A stretch of 64,000 bases of DNA from an uncultured Hymenobacter sp. (GCA_913776615.1 CAJYPK010000040.1:62001-126000); one strand, 5' to 3'; numbered from the stretch's first letter, positions 15,684-26,804 are shown. The notes: generated by a model from the letters alone, not told the origin. Numbers and translations: made by a program.

Positions 15684-16448
15684 ATGAGTTCCTCTGCCGC
15701 TGCTGCGGCTTCCCTGGCCCAGCTAGCCTGCGTCGTAGTGGATGACAACGAGATGAACCGGCTGCTGCTGGAGCACTACGTAAGCATCACCGAGGGCCTA
15801 ACGCTGGCTGGGACGTTTGCCAATGGCGTGGCGTGCCTCAATTATTTTCGGACGGGTGGTACGGCCGACATTTTACTGCTTGACATCAGCATGCCGGAGC
15901 TGACGGGCCTCGACCTGGTCCGCATTCTGCCGCAGCCGCTGCCCGACGTGGTGCTCGTGACCTCGCACCGTGACTATGCCGTCGATGCCTTCGAGCTGCG
16001 CGTGACCGACTACTTGGTGAAGCCGCTCGATTACGCCCGCTTTTGCCGCACCGTAGACCGCATCCGCAGCCGGCGCCTCCCCCAACCGCCAGCCCCCACG
16101 GTCGAAGAGCCCGAGCCCGCCTTTAATGCTGATGGTAACTCGTTATTTCTCAAGATAAACAATCGATTGATGCGGGTTAATTTCGACGAGGTACTCTACA
16201 TTGAGGCCATGTCGATGTATTCGGTGCTCGTTACGCTCAAGCATAAGCACATCGTGTACGCCACGCTCAAGACTTTTGAAGAGCGGCTGCCCTTTGCCCA
16301 CTTCGTGCGCGTGCACCGTTCTTATATGGTGAATACCAATCTGATAGAAGCTGTAGAAGATAACCAGCTGCAACTGCCCGGCGGGCACGAAGTACCCGTA
16401 GCCAAGGCTTACCAGGAAGGTTTTTTTCGTCGGCTGCGGGGTATTTAG
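15684..16448 (+). CDS. LytTR-family response regulator
   Basis: The product is a two-domain transcription factor of 254 residues. Its N-terminal receiver domain has the acidic pair in VVVDDNE, the phosphoacceptor Asp near residue 67 in LLLDISMPELTG, and the conserved Lys in YLVKPLD. A short Pro-rich linker leads to a LytTR DNA-binding domain (NFDEVLYIEAMSMYSVL ... FVRVHRSYMVN ... VPVAKAYQEGFFRRL). Such proteins bind direct repeats upstream of target genes. The start at 15684 follows a minus-7 box. It sits between ccmE and ccmF, tail-to-tail with the hybrid kinase gene, which is a candidate partner, although LytTR regulators usually pair with 5TM or LytS-type kinases. Confidence 0.92.
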   Translation: MSSSAAAAASLAQLACVVVDDNEMNRLLLEHYVSITEGLTLAGTFANGVACLNYFRTGGTADILLLDISMPELTGLDLVRILPQPLPDVVLVTSHRDYAVDAFELRVTDYLVKPLDYARFCRTVDRIRSRRLPQPPAPTVEEPEPAFNADGNSLFLKINNRLMRVNFDEVLYIEAMSMYSVLVTLKHKHIVYATLKTFEERLPFAHFVRVHRSYMVNTNLIEAVEDNQLQLPGGHEVPVAKAYQEGFFRRLRGI

Positions 16449-16478
16449 GTAGCGCAGGCTTTTAAGTAGCGTTTGTAA

Positions 16479-16521
16479 GGTACTGGCGCGAGTTTAGCGC
16501 AGCGTAACTCGCGCCAGTACC
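16479..16521 (+). terminator. Perfect 16-bp hairpin after the LytTR regulator gene
   Basis: GGTACTGGCGCGAGTT (16479-16494) is exactly complementary to AACTCGCGCCAGTACC (16506-16521), with an 11-nt loop, 31 nt after the stop codon. Confidence 0.6.
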
Positions 16522-16553
16522 GCCAGTACCTGTCAGAAGTACGCCGAAGAAGC

Positions 16554-16598
16554 CTGCGAAAGGGCGCATTGCCAGCCGTGACAACGCGCCCTTTGCAG
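16554..16598 (-). terminator. Hairpin just after the hybrid kinase stop codon
   Basis: CTGCGAAAGGGCGC (16554-16567) pairs with GCGCCCTTTGCAG (16586-16598) with one bulge. It abuts the kinase stop codon at 16599 and probably terminates the minus-strand transcript. Confidence 0.5.
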
Positions 16599-19340
<2,742 letters not shown>

Positions 19341-19362
19341 GGAGTGTAGCACTAAATCAGTG

Positions 19363-19370
19363 CTCAAGGT
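19363..19370 (-). promoter_or_regulatory. Putative minus-7 box of the hybrid kinase gene
   Basis: The complement reads TTACCTTG, a near match to TA-N2-TTTG, 22 nt before the ATG at 19340. Confidence 0.45.
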
Positions 19371-19439
19371 AATTCCGAAATCGGCCAGCTTCCCGGCCCT
19401 TCGGGGGCGAGCCACGGCGCGCCCCCGCCCGTTGGGCGG

Positions 19440-19447
19440 TACCTTTG
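19440..19447 (+). promoter_or_regulatory. Minus-7 promoter box of ccmF
   Basis: TACCTTTG is a perfect minus-7 match 19 nt before the GTG start of ccmF, so ccmF has its own promoter separate from ccmBCDE. Confidence 0.65.
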
Positions 19448-19466
19448 CTAAAAAATCAGCTAGCTC

Positions 19467-22049
19467 GTGAATTTACTTATCGGAAATCTCGGCCAGGCCA
19501 GCGTTATTCTGGCCTTCGTGGCGGCGGCGGTGGCCGCTTACGGCTACTTTCAGGCGGCCCGGGGCCGCGCCCTCGGCGAGGCCGATGCTAGCTGGCTGCG
19601 GCTGGCCCGCGGCGCATTTTTTGTGCACGGCGCGGCGGTGCTGGCGGTAGTGGCGTGTTTGTTCAACATCATCTACGCCCACCGCTACGAGTACTACTAC
19701 GCGTGGTCGCACTCCAGCAACCACCTGCCGGTGCAGTACATGATTTCCTGCTTCTGGGAAGGCCAGGAGGGCAGCTTCCTGCTCTGGATATTCTGGCACG
19801 TGGTGCTGGGCCTGGGCATTATGAAGTTCAACAAGCAGTGGGAAGCGCCCGTGCTGGCCGTGTTCGCGGCCGTGCAGGCTTTCCTGGTGAGCATGATTCT
19901 GGGCGTGGTCGTGGGCAGCGTTAAAATCGGCTCGTCGCCGTTCATCCTCCTGCGCGACTTCATGGTCGACCTGCCGGTGTGGAAACTGAACCCCAACTTC
20001 GTACCTAAGGACGGCACCGGCCTCAACGCCCTGCTCCAAAACTACTGGATGGTGATTCACCCGCCCACGCTGTTCCTGGGCTTCGCCCTCACGCTGGTGC
20101 CCTTCGCCTTCGCCATCGCGGCCCTCTGGAAAAAAGAACTGACGAGCTGGGTAAAGCCCGCCCTGCCCTGGACCGCCCTCGGCGGCGCGGTGCTGGGCAT
20201 CGGCATCATGATGGGCGCTTACTGGGCCTACGAAACCCTCAACTTCGGCGGCTACTGGAACTGGGACCCCGTTGAAAACGCCGTGTACATTCCCTGGCTG
20301 GTGCTCATCGCGGCTTTGCACGGCATGGTGCTGTGGCAGCGCCGGCGCATTGGGTTGCGGACGGCCTACTCGCTGGTAGTGGCCACGTTCGTGCTTATTC
20401 TCTACGCCACCTTCCTCACCCGCAGCGGCGTGCTGGGCAGCGCCTCGGTGCACTCGTTTACCGACCTTGGCCTGTCGGGGCAGCTCATCATCTACCTCGC
20501 ATTCTTCACCGTGGGAGCCATTGCCCTGCTGGCGGCGCGCTGGAAAAACATCCCCGTTTCGGAGAAAGAGTTGACGGCTTATAGCCCCGAGCTGTGGGTT
20601 TTCGTGGGAGCTACGGTACTGTGCCTGGCCGCCTTCCAGGTGGTGGTGACCACCAGCATCCCGGTGTATAACTCCTTCCTGGGCTTCATCGGCATCAAGT
20701 CGAACCTGGCTTTGCCAGCCGACCAGATTCAGCACTACACCCGCATTCAGCTGTGGGCGGGCGTGCTCATCGGCCTGTTCTCGGGCATCGCCCAGATTCT
20801 ATGGTGGCGCCCGGCCAAGGAAACGGTGCTCAACGCGCTGGCCACGCCCACCATGCTGGCTTTGCTTACCACGGCGCTCGTGGTGCTGCTGACGCGCTAC
20901 TTCGGCCACACCATGTCGGCGCCCTACGTGACGCTGCTGCTGGCGGGCCTGTTTGGGGTGATGACGAATTTCTCGGCCATCTTCGGGCTGTGGCGGCGCA
21001 AGGTCCAGCTCTCGGGCGGCGCGGTGTCGCACCTGGGCATTGCGCTCATGCTGCTGGGCATCCTGGCCTCGTCGGGCTACTCCAACATCATCTCGCGCAA
21101 CACCAGCGGCAAGCTCATCTCGCGCGACATGGACGACAAGGGCAACGAGGAAAACGTACTGCTCTGGCGCAACGAAACCGGGGCCATGAACGGCTACGAC
21201 GTTACCTACACCGGCCAGTACCTCGACGTGCCCGGCCTGCCCGAGTACGTAAATACCCAACTGATTTACCGCACCGACGACGAGTACAAGGCCGTGGCCC
21301 GCGCCGAAATCAAGCAGGGCGACAAGACCTACTACCACACCGGCGATTCGCTCAATATTCTGCCCGAAAACACTTACTACCGCGTCGAGTACACCGACAA
21401 GAAAAACGGGCAGAAATTCACGCTCTACCCCCGCGCCCAGGTTAACGAGGAGATGGGCGGCCTGCTGGCCTCGCCCGCCCTGCAGCGCTTTTGGGACCAC
21501 GATATCTACTCGCACATTTCCTCGGTGCCCGACCCGCGCAAGGAGATTCCGTGGAGCACCGCCGTGCCGCACGAGCTGAGCGTGGGCGATACGCTGTTTC
21601 TGAACGACTACTTCGCCGTGTTCCGGGCCATCGAGCAGGCGCACGAGGTGCCGGGCATCAAGCTCGAGCAGGGCGACATTGCCTTGCAGGCCGACATGAT
21701 TATCACCGGTGAGAAGGGCCGTCAGTACCACGCTCACCCCATCTTCCTGCTGCGCGACCGCCAGGTGGGCCGCGTGCCCGAAATCATCGAAGACCTGGGC
21801 CTCAAGCTCACGCTCGACCAGATCGACCCCGTGAAGGGCAAATTCACTTTCGCCATCAGCACCACCAGCAAAGACTACATCATTCTCAAAGCCACCGAAA
21901 AGCCCTTCATCAACCTGCTGTGGGGCGGCACCCTGCTCATGGGGCTGGGCCTCGTGCTGAGCATGCGCCAGCGCAAGGCGGCTAAGGCTACGGCGGTGTC
22001 CGCTGCCGCCGGCCGCGCCGGGGTGGCGCGCCAACAGGCAATAGCTTAG
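19467..22049 (+). CDS. ccmF: Cytochrome c haem lyase CcmF
   Basis: This large inner-membrane protein of 860 residues attaches haem from holo-CcmE to apocytochrome c. It has about fifteen hydrophobic segments, the WWD motif as FGGYWNWDPVENAVYIPWL (about residues 259-277), conserved histidine segments YNSFLGFIGIKS and NYWMVIHPPTLFLGF, and a long periplasmic domain before the final helix LLWGGTLLMGLGLVLSM. The length is larger than proteobacterial CcmF (around 650) because of that domain. The start is GTG 19467 after its own minus-7 box. A strong terminator hairpin follows. The family call is firm; CcsA-type annotation is sometimes used for the same family. Confidence 0.93.
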   Translation: MNLLIGNLGQASVILAFVAAAVAAYGYFQAARGRALGEADASWLRLARGAFFVHGAAVLAVVACLFNIIYAHRYEYYYAWSHSSNHLPVQYMISCFWEGQEGSFLLWIFWHVVLGLGIMKFNKQWEAPVLAVFAAVQAFLVSMILGVVVGSVKIGSSPFILLRDFMVDLPVWKLNPNFVPKDGTGLNALLQNYWMVIHPPTLFLGFALTLVPFAFAIAALWKKELTSWVKPALPWTALGGAVLGIGIMMGAYWAYETLNFGGYWNWDPVENAVYIPWLVLIAALHGMVLWQRRRIGLRTAYSLVVATFVLILYATFLTRSGVLGSASVHSFTDLGLSGQLIIYLAFFTVGAIALLAARWKNIPVSEKELTAYSPELWVFVGATVLCLAAFQVVVTTSIPVYNSFLGFIGIKSNLALPADQIQHYTRIQLWAGVLIGLFSGIAQILWWRPAKETVLNALATPTMLALLTTALVVLLTRYFGHTMSAPYVTLLLAGLFGVMTNFSAIFGLWRRKVQLSGGAVSHLGIALMLLGILASSGYSNIISRNTSGKLISRDMDDKGNEENVLLWRNETGAMNGYDVTYTGQYLDVPGLPEYVNTQLIYRTDDEYKAVARAEIKQGDKTYYHTGDSLNILPENTYYRVEYTDKKNGQKFTLYPRAQVNEEMGGLLASPALQRFWDHDIYSHISSVPDPRKEIPWSTAVPHELSVGDTLFLNDYFAVFRAIEQAHEVPGIKLEQGDIALQADMIITGEKGRQYHAHPIFLLRDRQVGRVPEIIEDLGLKLTLDQIDPVKGKFTFAISTTSKDYIILKATEKPFINLLWGGTLLMGLGLVLSMRQRKAAKATAVSAAAGRAGVARQQAIA

Positions 22050-22077
22050 TAGCTCATTAGCAACTGCATTTGATAAA

Positions 22078-22127
22078 GAGCTTCACAAAAAAGACTACCC
22101 AGCCGGGTGGTCTTTTTTGTGAAGCTC
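22078..22127 (+). terminator. Strong terminator hairpin after ccmF
   Basis: GAGCTTCACAAAAAAGACTA (from 22078) and its near-perfect complement ending at 22127 form a stem of about 22 bp containing an A-run on one side and a T-run on the other, a bidirectional rho-independent layout. Confidence 0.8.
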
Positions 22128-22232
22128 CTGAAGCGCTAAGCGGTGGACGGTAGGTAGACCGCGTGGGCTGGCTAGTACGCTACCGAACAAAGACGGCCAG
22201 CCGGCAGGAGCGTACTTTTCAGGTAAGGGTGC

Positions 22233-22339
22233 TGGTTCGCTGAGGTGGTAACACCAAGCTCCAGCTTGGTGGTTTATTCGGCGAGCAAGCCCTAACGCCT
22301 CACCAAGCTGGAGCTTGGTGTTACTGCCTCGGCGAACCG
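22233..22339. repeat. Nested palindromic element in the ccmF-DUF2520 gap
   Basis: Arms 22248-22271 and 22301-22324 are perfect 24-nt reverse complements (GTAACACCAAGCTCCAGCTT...). Each arm is itself nearly palindromic (CCAAGCT-CC-AGCTTGG). Outside them the pairing continues imperfectly (GGTTCGCTGAGG with CCTCGGCGAACC) to about 22233 and 22339. The structure resembles a REP/BIME-type or miniature element; no gene lies in it. The rest of the 400-nt gap holds only the ccmF terminator. Confidence 0.65.
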
Positions 22340-22449
22340 GTGCAACAGTCTGAGAGCTGTGATGAACAGCTTGGGCTTAGTCTAAACGTCAACCAAGTGA
22401 AGGATACTGATGAGTGCAGGGGTTATAAAGCGCAGATTTGGAGAAATTT

Positions 22450-23268
22450 ATGAAAAATAGCAACAATGGTCCGCTACGCGTAGGAATTTTCGGGGCCGGG
22501 CGCGTGGCGGCGGCGCTGACTCCCGCGCTGGCCACCGCTGGGCACCAACTCACATTCATTGCCAGCCGCACGCCCGGCCCGGCCCAGGCGCTGGCTGCCG
22601 TGCTGCCCGGCTGCGTGGCGCTACCCCAGCCCACGGCCCTGGCCGCTCCGCCCCCCGCCGATGCGTACCTGCTGGCCGTGCCCGACGCCGTAGTACCGCA
22701 GTTGGTAGGCGCCGGCAACTGGCCCGCGGGGGCGCTGCTGGCCCACGTGGCCGGGGCACTGCCGCTGGCAGTGTTCGCCGCCCGGCCGCAGGTGCGGGGT
22801 GGAGTACTGTATCCGCTCCAGACTTTCAGCCCCGGCCGACACATCGACTGGCCTACCGTGCCGTTGTTTGTGGAAGCCGCCGAGCCCACCGCCGAAGCTA
22901 CTCTGCTGGCCCTGGCCCGTAGCCTGAGCCAGCGCGTGGCCCTGCTGGATTCGGCCCAGCGCCTGCATCTGCACCTGGGGGCCGTGTGGGCCAGCAATTT
23001 TACCAATCACCTGCTGGGCGTGGCCCAGGCCCTGCTGGCCGAGGCTGGTCTGCCCTTCGAGTTGCTGCACCCGCTGGTGCGCGAAACCATCGACAAGGCC
23101 CTGGCTGCCCAGCCTTCGCCCTTCGGCGTGCAAACTGGCCCCGCCGTGCGCCACGACGCGCCCACCCTGGCTGCCCACGAGGCGGCCTTGACCAACCATC
23201 CGGCCTGGCAAGCCCTTTACGGGCAGCTCACGGCCAGCATTCAGGTGGCCGCCGCACCTGCGGGCTAA
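22450..23268 (+). CDS. Rossmann-fold protein with DUF2520 C-terminal domain
   Basis: The 272-residue soluble protein opens with LRVGIFGAGRVAAALTPALATAGH, an NAD(P)-binding Rossmann motif (GxGxxA type). The C-terminal half (LHLGAVWASNFTNHLLGVAQALLAEAGLPFELLHPLVRETIDKAL) is the all-helical DUF2520 domain, related to the dimerisation domains of 6-phosphogluconate-dehydrogenase-like reductases. Its substrate is not known. An upstream in-frame ATG at 22438 adds only MEKF; 22450 gives MKNSNNGPLRVG. It precedes ferredoxin and iscX genes but has no sequence link to iron-sulfur assembly. Confidence 0.85.
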   Translation: MKNSNNGPLRVGIFGAGRVAAALTPALATAGHQLTFIASRTPGPAQALAAVLPGCVALPQPTALAAPPPADAYLLAVPDAVVPQLVGAGNWPAGALLAHVAGALPLAVFAARPQVRGGVLYPLQTFSPGRHIDWPTVPLFVEAAEPTAEATLLALARSLSQRVALLDSAQRLHLHLGAVWASNFTNHLLGVAQALLAEAGLPFELLHPLVRETIDKALAAQPSPFGVQTGPAVRHDAPTLAAHEAALTNHPAWQALYGQLTASIQVAAAPAG

Positions 23269-23284
23269 GCTGCGGCCGGCTGCC

Positions 23285-23292
23285 TACCTTTG
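23285..23292 (+). promoter_or_regulatory. Minus-7 promoter box of the ferredoxin gene
   Basis: TACCTTTG is a perfect minus-7 match 15 nt after the upstream stop. Transcription would begin near 23298, which favours the TTG start at 23327 over the TTG at 23297. Confidence 0.6.
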
Positions 23293-23326
23293 TACCTTGC
23301 ATTCAGGCCCAGCGGGCACCCGTATT

Positions 23327-23659
23327 TTGACTCCCTCGACCATTATATTTCACTTCCAGGATGGCCAGCCAGCCCAGACGCACGTGGCGGCCAGCGGCGA
23401 ATCGGTTCTCGACGTAGCCCTCAACAACGGCATTCAACTCCAGCACAACTGCGGTGGCGTGTGCGGCTGTAGCACCTGCCACGTGTACGTAGACAAAGGG
23501 GGCGACGAGCTGCCCGAGATTTCGGACAAGGAAGAAGACTTCATCGACCGCGCCATCAACCCGCGCCTCACCTCGCGCCTGGCCTGCCAGTGCGTGCTGC
23601 CCTCCGAAGCCGTGGAACTGGTCATCACCATCCCGCCCCAGAACTTCTTGGGACACTGA
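23327..23659 (+). CDS. 2Fe-2S ferredoxin (ISC/adrenodoxin-like)
   Basis: This electron carrier of about 110 residues has the adrenodoxin-type cluster motif C-x5-C-x2-C in NCGGVCGCSTCHVYVD, with the fourth ligand in SRLACQCVLP. The acidic stretch GGDELPEISDKEEDFID suits docking to a reductase or to iron-sulfur assembly proteins. The start is ambiguous: TTG at 23327 gives MTPSTIIFHFQDGQ, which resembles family N-termini, while TTG at 23297 would add ten residues and lie at the expected transcription start. iscX follows after a perfect inverted repeat, pointing to a role in iron-sulfur cluster assembly. Confidence 0.88.
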   Translation: MTPSTIIFHFQDGQPAQTHVAASGESVLDVALNNGIQLQHNCGGVCGCSTCHVYVDKGGDELPEISDKEEDFIDRAINPRLTSRLACQCVLPSEAVELVITIPPQNFLGH

Positions 23660-23664
23660 TAAGG

Positions 23665-23760
23665 GAGTTATGAGTTAGAAGTTATGAGTTATGAGTTGGC
23701 TTGGTAGCTGCTCCGCTCAAACTGCCCAACTCATAACTCATAACTTCTAACTCATAACTC
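23665..23760. repeat. Intercistronic AACTCATAACT inverted repeat, copy 2 (perfect 35-bp arms)
   Basis: Arms 23665-23699 and 23726-23760 are exact 35-nt reverse complements built of GAGTTATGAGTTAGAAG-type units, with a 26-nt loop. The element starts 5 nt after the ferredoxin stop and ends 7 nt before the iscX GTG. Confidence 0.85.
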
Positions 23761-23767
23761 AACCAAC

Positions 23768-24004
23768 GTGAACCATTACGAACCGCCCATTCACTGGGCC
23801 GACCACGAAGACATTGCCATTGCCCTTTACGAGAAGTTTGGCGATGATTTTACGGAGGCTAAAATCTACCGCATTCGCTTTACCGAACTGCTGGAGTGGG
23901 TGCTGAGCCTGCCCAACTTTGAGGGTACCCGCGAGCAGGCCAACGAGGGCCACCTGGAGCAGATTCAGGCCAAGTGGGTGTACGAGTGGCGCGACCATCA
24001 GTAG
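23768..24004 (+). CDS. iscX: Fe-S cluster assembly protein IscX
   Basis: This small acidic protein of 78 residues matches IscX (YfhJ): IHWADHEDIAIALYEKF at the N-terminus, RIRFTELLEWVLSLPNFEG in the middle and HLEQIQAKWVYEWRD at the end. In Escherichia coli IscX binds IscS and iron and modulates cluster assembly. The GTG start directly follows the inverted repeat. The ferredoxin gene upstream fits an ISC-type context, but no IscS, IscU or HscAB gene is in the window, so partners must be encoded elsewhere. Confidence 0.9.
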   Translation: MNHYEPPIHWADHEDIAIALYEKFGDDFTEAKIYRIRFTELLEWVLSLPNFEGTREQANEGHLEQIQAKWVYEWRDHQ

Positions 24005-24104
24005 ACCTGGCCATAACCCGCCCGCCCGGGGCGCGTAAGACAGCGCCGGCCCGGCTGCCTGATGGTAGCCGGGCCGGCAACGTTTTTTCCTTTTGCCCAA
24101 CCAC

Positions 24105-24299
24105 ATGAAAACCGGGACCGTAAAATTTTTCAACGAAGCCAAAGGCTTCGGCTTCATCACCGACGATACCACCAGGGAAGATTTCTTTGTGCACATCACC
24201 GGCCTCAATGGCGGGCAGATTCAGCAAAACGACCGCGTGGAATTTGAAACCCAAGAAGGTCGCAAAGGCATTAATGCCGTAAACGTGCGCCGCATCTGA
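24105..24299 (+). CDS. Cold shock protein (CspA family)
   Basis: The 64-residue OB-fold protein binds single-stranded RNA and DNA and melts RNA secondary structure. Both RNP motifs are present: GTVKFFNEAKGFGFIT (RNP1 KGFGFIT) and DFFVHITGL (RNP2 FFVHI). ATG 24105 gives the standard MKTGTVKFFN start; an upstream in-frame ATG at 24093 would add MPNH. A long perfect terminator follows. Confidence 0.93.
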   Translation: MKTGTVKFFNEAKGFGFITDDTTREDFFVHITGLNGGQIQQNDRVEFETQEGRKGINAVNVRRI

Positions 24300-24319
24300 G
24301 GCGCTAGCCTGACTTGCTA

Positions 24320-24376
24320 GCCGCCTACGCAAAGCGCCCCTGCCGCCCGTCGGCAGGGGCGCTTTGCGTAGGCGGC
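24320..24376 (+). terminator. Perfect 25-bp terminator hairpin after the csp gene
   Basis: Arms 24320-24344 (GCCGCCTACGCAAAGCGCCC...) and 24352-24376 are exact reverse complements with a 7-nt loop. It also insulates the prenyltransferase promoter that starts 13 nt later. Confidence 0.75.
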
Positions 24377-24388
24377 AGGGGGCCGCCG

Positions 24389-24395
24389 TACCTTG
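24389..24395 (+). promoter_or_regulatory. Putative minus-7 box of the UbiA-family gene
   Basis: TACCTTG lies 22 nt before ATG 24418, supporting that start over the upstream in-frame codon at 24364, which lies inside the terminator. Confidence 0.5.
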
Positions 24396-24417
24396 CAGCT
24401 ACCCTAGTACCGCTACC

Positions 24418-25350
24418 ATGCCCACTTCTTCCGCGCCCACGCCCCGCCCGCCTGCCCCCGACGAGGAAGAGCTATTACCCGGCCCTGGACGGGGCAGCCG
24501 GCTGGCGCGGGCCGTGCCCGGCTTGGTACGCTGGCCCAACTTAGCCATCATGCTGTTGAGTTTAGTGCTGGTGCGAATGTTGCTCCTGCCCGGCCAGCCG
24601 TTGAGCGTGGTGCTCGCGCCGCGGTACGGGCTACTGGTACTGGCAGCGCTGCTGGTAGCGGCGGCCGGCTACATTATCAACGATTATTACGACGTCAAGA
24701 TCGACGCCATCAACCGGCCCGACCGGCTGGTGGTGGGGCCACTGCTGCGGCGGCGCCACGCCATGCTGGCCCACCTGGTATTAAACGGCCTGGGAGTGGG
24801 GCTAGCCACGCTGCTCTCGTGGCGGCTGGGTGCCGTAACGCTGGGCGCGGCGGCGCTGCTCTGGGGCTACTCGGCCCGGTTTAAGCGGCTGGCGCTGGTG
24901 GGCAACGTCAGCATCGGCCTACTCACGGCGGCATTGGTGCTGCTGCCCGAATTGCAGCTGCTTACCGGGCGGCAGGCAGTGTGGCTCTACGCGCTGGCCG
25001 CTTTTCTGCTCACGGTAGTGCGCGAAATCGTGAAAGACCTTGAGGATATGCGCGGCGACGCACAGCACGGCTGCCGCACCCTCCCGCTGGTGTGGGGCGT
25101 GGCGCGCAGCAAATGGGTGGCGGGCTTTTTCCTGGCTTGCCTGGTGCTGCTGGTAGTGGGCGCTGCCGGGCAGTTGCTGGTTTGGGGCCGCTGGCTGCTG
25201 GCTGCTTGGTTGTTGGTATTGGTGCTGGTGCCGTTGGTAGAGCTAGCCCGCCGCCTGGCCCGCGCCGACCGCCGCCGCCACTTCCGGCAACTCAGCGCGG
25301 GCTGCAAAGCCATTATGCTGGCGGGTATTCTGAGCATGCTGCTGCTGTAG
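24418..25350 (+). CDS. UbiA-family prenyltransferase (geranylgeranylglycerol-phosphate-type)
   Basis: This membrane enzyme of 310 residues transfers a prenyl chain from a polyprenyl diphosphate to an acceptor. The first Asp-rich motif NDYYDVKIDAINRPDR (NDxxDxxxD, about residues 88-103) and the second KDLEDMRGDAQHGCRTLP are both present, and eight to nine hydrophobic helices follow the usual pattern. In Bacteroidota this subgroup is often annotated as geranylgeranylglycerol-phosphate geranylgeranyltransferase or digeranylgeranylglyceryl phosphate synthase-like; the acceptor could instead be a quinone or haem precursor. It stands alone after a terminator. Confidence 0.88.
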   Translation: MPTSSAPTPRPPAPDEEELLPGPGRGSRLARAVPGLVRWPNLAIMLLSLVLVRMLLLPGQPLSVVLAPRYGLLVLAALLVAAAGYIINDYYDVKIDAINRPDRLVVGPLLRRRHAMLAHLVLNGLGVGLATLLSWRLGAVTLGAAALLWGYSARFKRLALVGNVSIGLLTAALVLLPELQLLTGRQAVWLYALAAFLLTVVREIVKDLEDMRGDAQHGCRTLPLVWGVARSKWVAGFFLACLVLLVVGAAGQLLVWGRWLLAAWLLVLVLVPLVELARRLARADRRRHFRQLSAGCKAIMLAGILSMLLL

Positions 25351-25534
25351 GCAGTGAGCCGGGTAGTCGATTGACTACAGTCCGGCTTAGCCCGGACGGT
25401 AGCTCATGAAGCCTCGTCCCGGTCATTGGGCGTTCGCTTGCGGCCCGACATGAAGCTTCGATGTAGTGACCAGCCAACCGCTGGCCGCCAAAATCCGTTG
25501 AGGTCTTTCTACGTAATCCTTTTTTCTCGTTTTT

Positions 25535-26737
25535 ATGCGCTTTTTTCCGCTCTTAGTGGGACTGCTGAGCTTGGCTTCCGTTTGCTTTGGGCAGACGCCG
25601 CCCGGCGACCCGCCACTCGTCGTAACGCCCAAGCCCCCCAAGCGAATTACGATTCTGCCCGTGCCCGTGCTGTTTTACCAGCAGGAAACCGGGGCCGGCT
25701 ACGGCCTGGGCGGCCTGCTCAGCGGCCGGCTCGGCACCGATACCCTCACGCGGGCGTCCAACATGCGCGTGCAGTACTGGACCACCCAGAAAAAACAGTC
25801 GCTGCTGCAATTTGTGCACACCATCTACTCGCCGGGCGAGAAGTTTTACCTCAACGGCGAAATCAGCGCCTATAAAAACCGCCTGTACTACTTCGGTACG
25901 GGCAACGACGCGCCCGCAGTTCAGAAAGATTACCGCTCGTTTTTGGATTTTCAACTCTTCATCATCAACCAGCGCTTTCAGAAAAGCATCGCGCCCAACC
26001 AGTTTTTGGGTCTGCAATACCGCCTCTCGCGAGTGTACAACATCGAGCCCGCTCAAGGTCGGGTAAATGACAACGGTGATGAGATTCCGGAAACGGCCAA
26101 CGGCGTCAACCGCAACTACTTTTTGATTGATCCGCGCGTAGATGCGCGCCAGCGGCAGAATTTCAGTCTCTCCGGCGTTGGCCCGGTGTACACCTTCGAT
26201 AGCCGCGACGTGGCGCTGGGTGCCTCCAAAGGCAGCCTGCTCGACTTGCAGGTGATGTTCAACGGCAAGTTTGTGGGCTCCGACTACAACTTCGTGCGCT
26301 ACCAGATCGACGCTCGTCACTTCCAGCGCATTTTCAGCGATAAGACTATCCTGGCGCTGCAATTTCTCGGGCAGTTTCATTCCGGCAACGTGCCGTGGTA
26401 TGGGCTGGCGGGCATCGGCGCCAACCTGGGCGGCACGCTCTATAACAACGCCAACCTCATGCGCGGTATCTACGAGCAGCGCTTCCGCGACCGGCAGCTC
26501 GTAACGGCCCAGGCTGAGCTGCGCCAGCACCTGTTCTGGCGCATTGATGGCGCCGCCTTCCTCGGTTTGGGGCAGGTGGGTAATAATTTCAGCGACTACA
26601 GCTTTGGCGGCATTCATACGGCCGGTGGGGTAGGAGCACGCTTCAATTTCATCCGCCGCGACCGGGTAAATCTGCGCTTTGACTACGCCTTTGGTACCGA
26701 CCCCGGCTTCTACTTTGCCATCGGCGAAGCTTTTTAA
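25535..26737 (+). CDS. BamA/TamA-family outer-membrane protein (barrel only)
   Basis: The 400-residue exported protein has a signal peptide (MRFFPLLVGLLSLASVCFGQ) followed by a bacterial surface-antigen barrel. It begins with ILPVPVLFYQQETGAGYGLGGLLS, the first strands of the Omp85-type C-terminal domain, and ends DPGFYFAIGEAF with terminal Phe. No POTRA domains are present, unlike true BamA. Such short barrels resemble the CHU/patatin-associated surface antigens of Bacteroidota; the function is unknown. A clear terminator follows. No protein partner is adjacent. Confidence 0.85.
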   Translation: MRFFPLLVGLLSLASVCFGQTPPGDPPLVVTPKPPKRITILPVPVLFYQQETGAGYGLGGLLSGRLGTDTLTRASNMRVQYWTTQKKQSLLQFVHTIYSPGEKFYLNGEISAYKNRLYYFGTGNDAPAVQKDYRSFLDFQLFIINQRFQKSIAPNQFLGLQYRLSRVYNIEPAQGRVNDNGDEIPETANGVNRNYFLIDPRVDARQRQNFSLSGVGPVYTFDSRDVALGASKGSLLDLQVMFNGKFVGSDYNFVRYQIDARHFQRIFSDKTILALQFLGQFHSGNVPWYGLAGIGANLGGTLYNNANLMRGIYEQRFRDRQLVTAQAELRQHLFWRIDGAAFLGLGQVGNNFSDYSFGGIHTAGGVGARFNFIRRDRVNLRFDYAFGTDPGFYFAIGEAF

Positions 26738-26768
26738 GCTCTGTTATACCTGAGAAATTTGATAATAG

Positions 26769-26804
26769 GACTGCGCCGCCGTAAGGTGGCGCAGTCTTTT
26801 TATT
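26769..26804 (+). terminator. Rho-independent terminator after the surface-antigen barrel gene
   Basis: GACTGCGCCGCC (26769-26780) pairs with GGTGGCGCAGTC (26785-26796), loop GTAA, followed by TTTTTATT. Confidence 0.85.

Noticed and set aside
19473..20735. Minus-strand open frame opposite ccmF
   Set aside because: Antisense shadow of a firmly identified gene; His/Gln/Glu-rich composition without motif.
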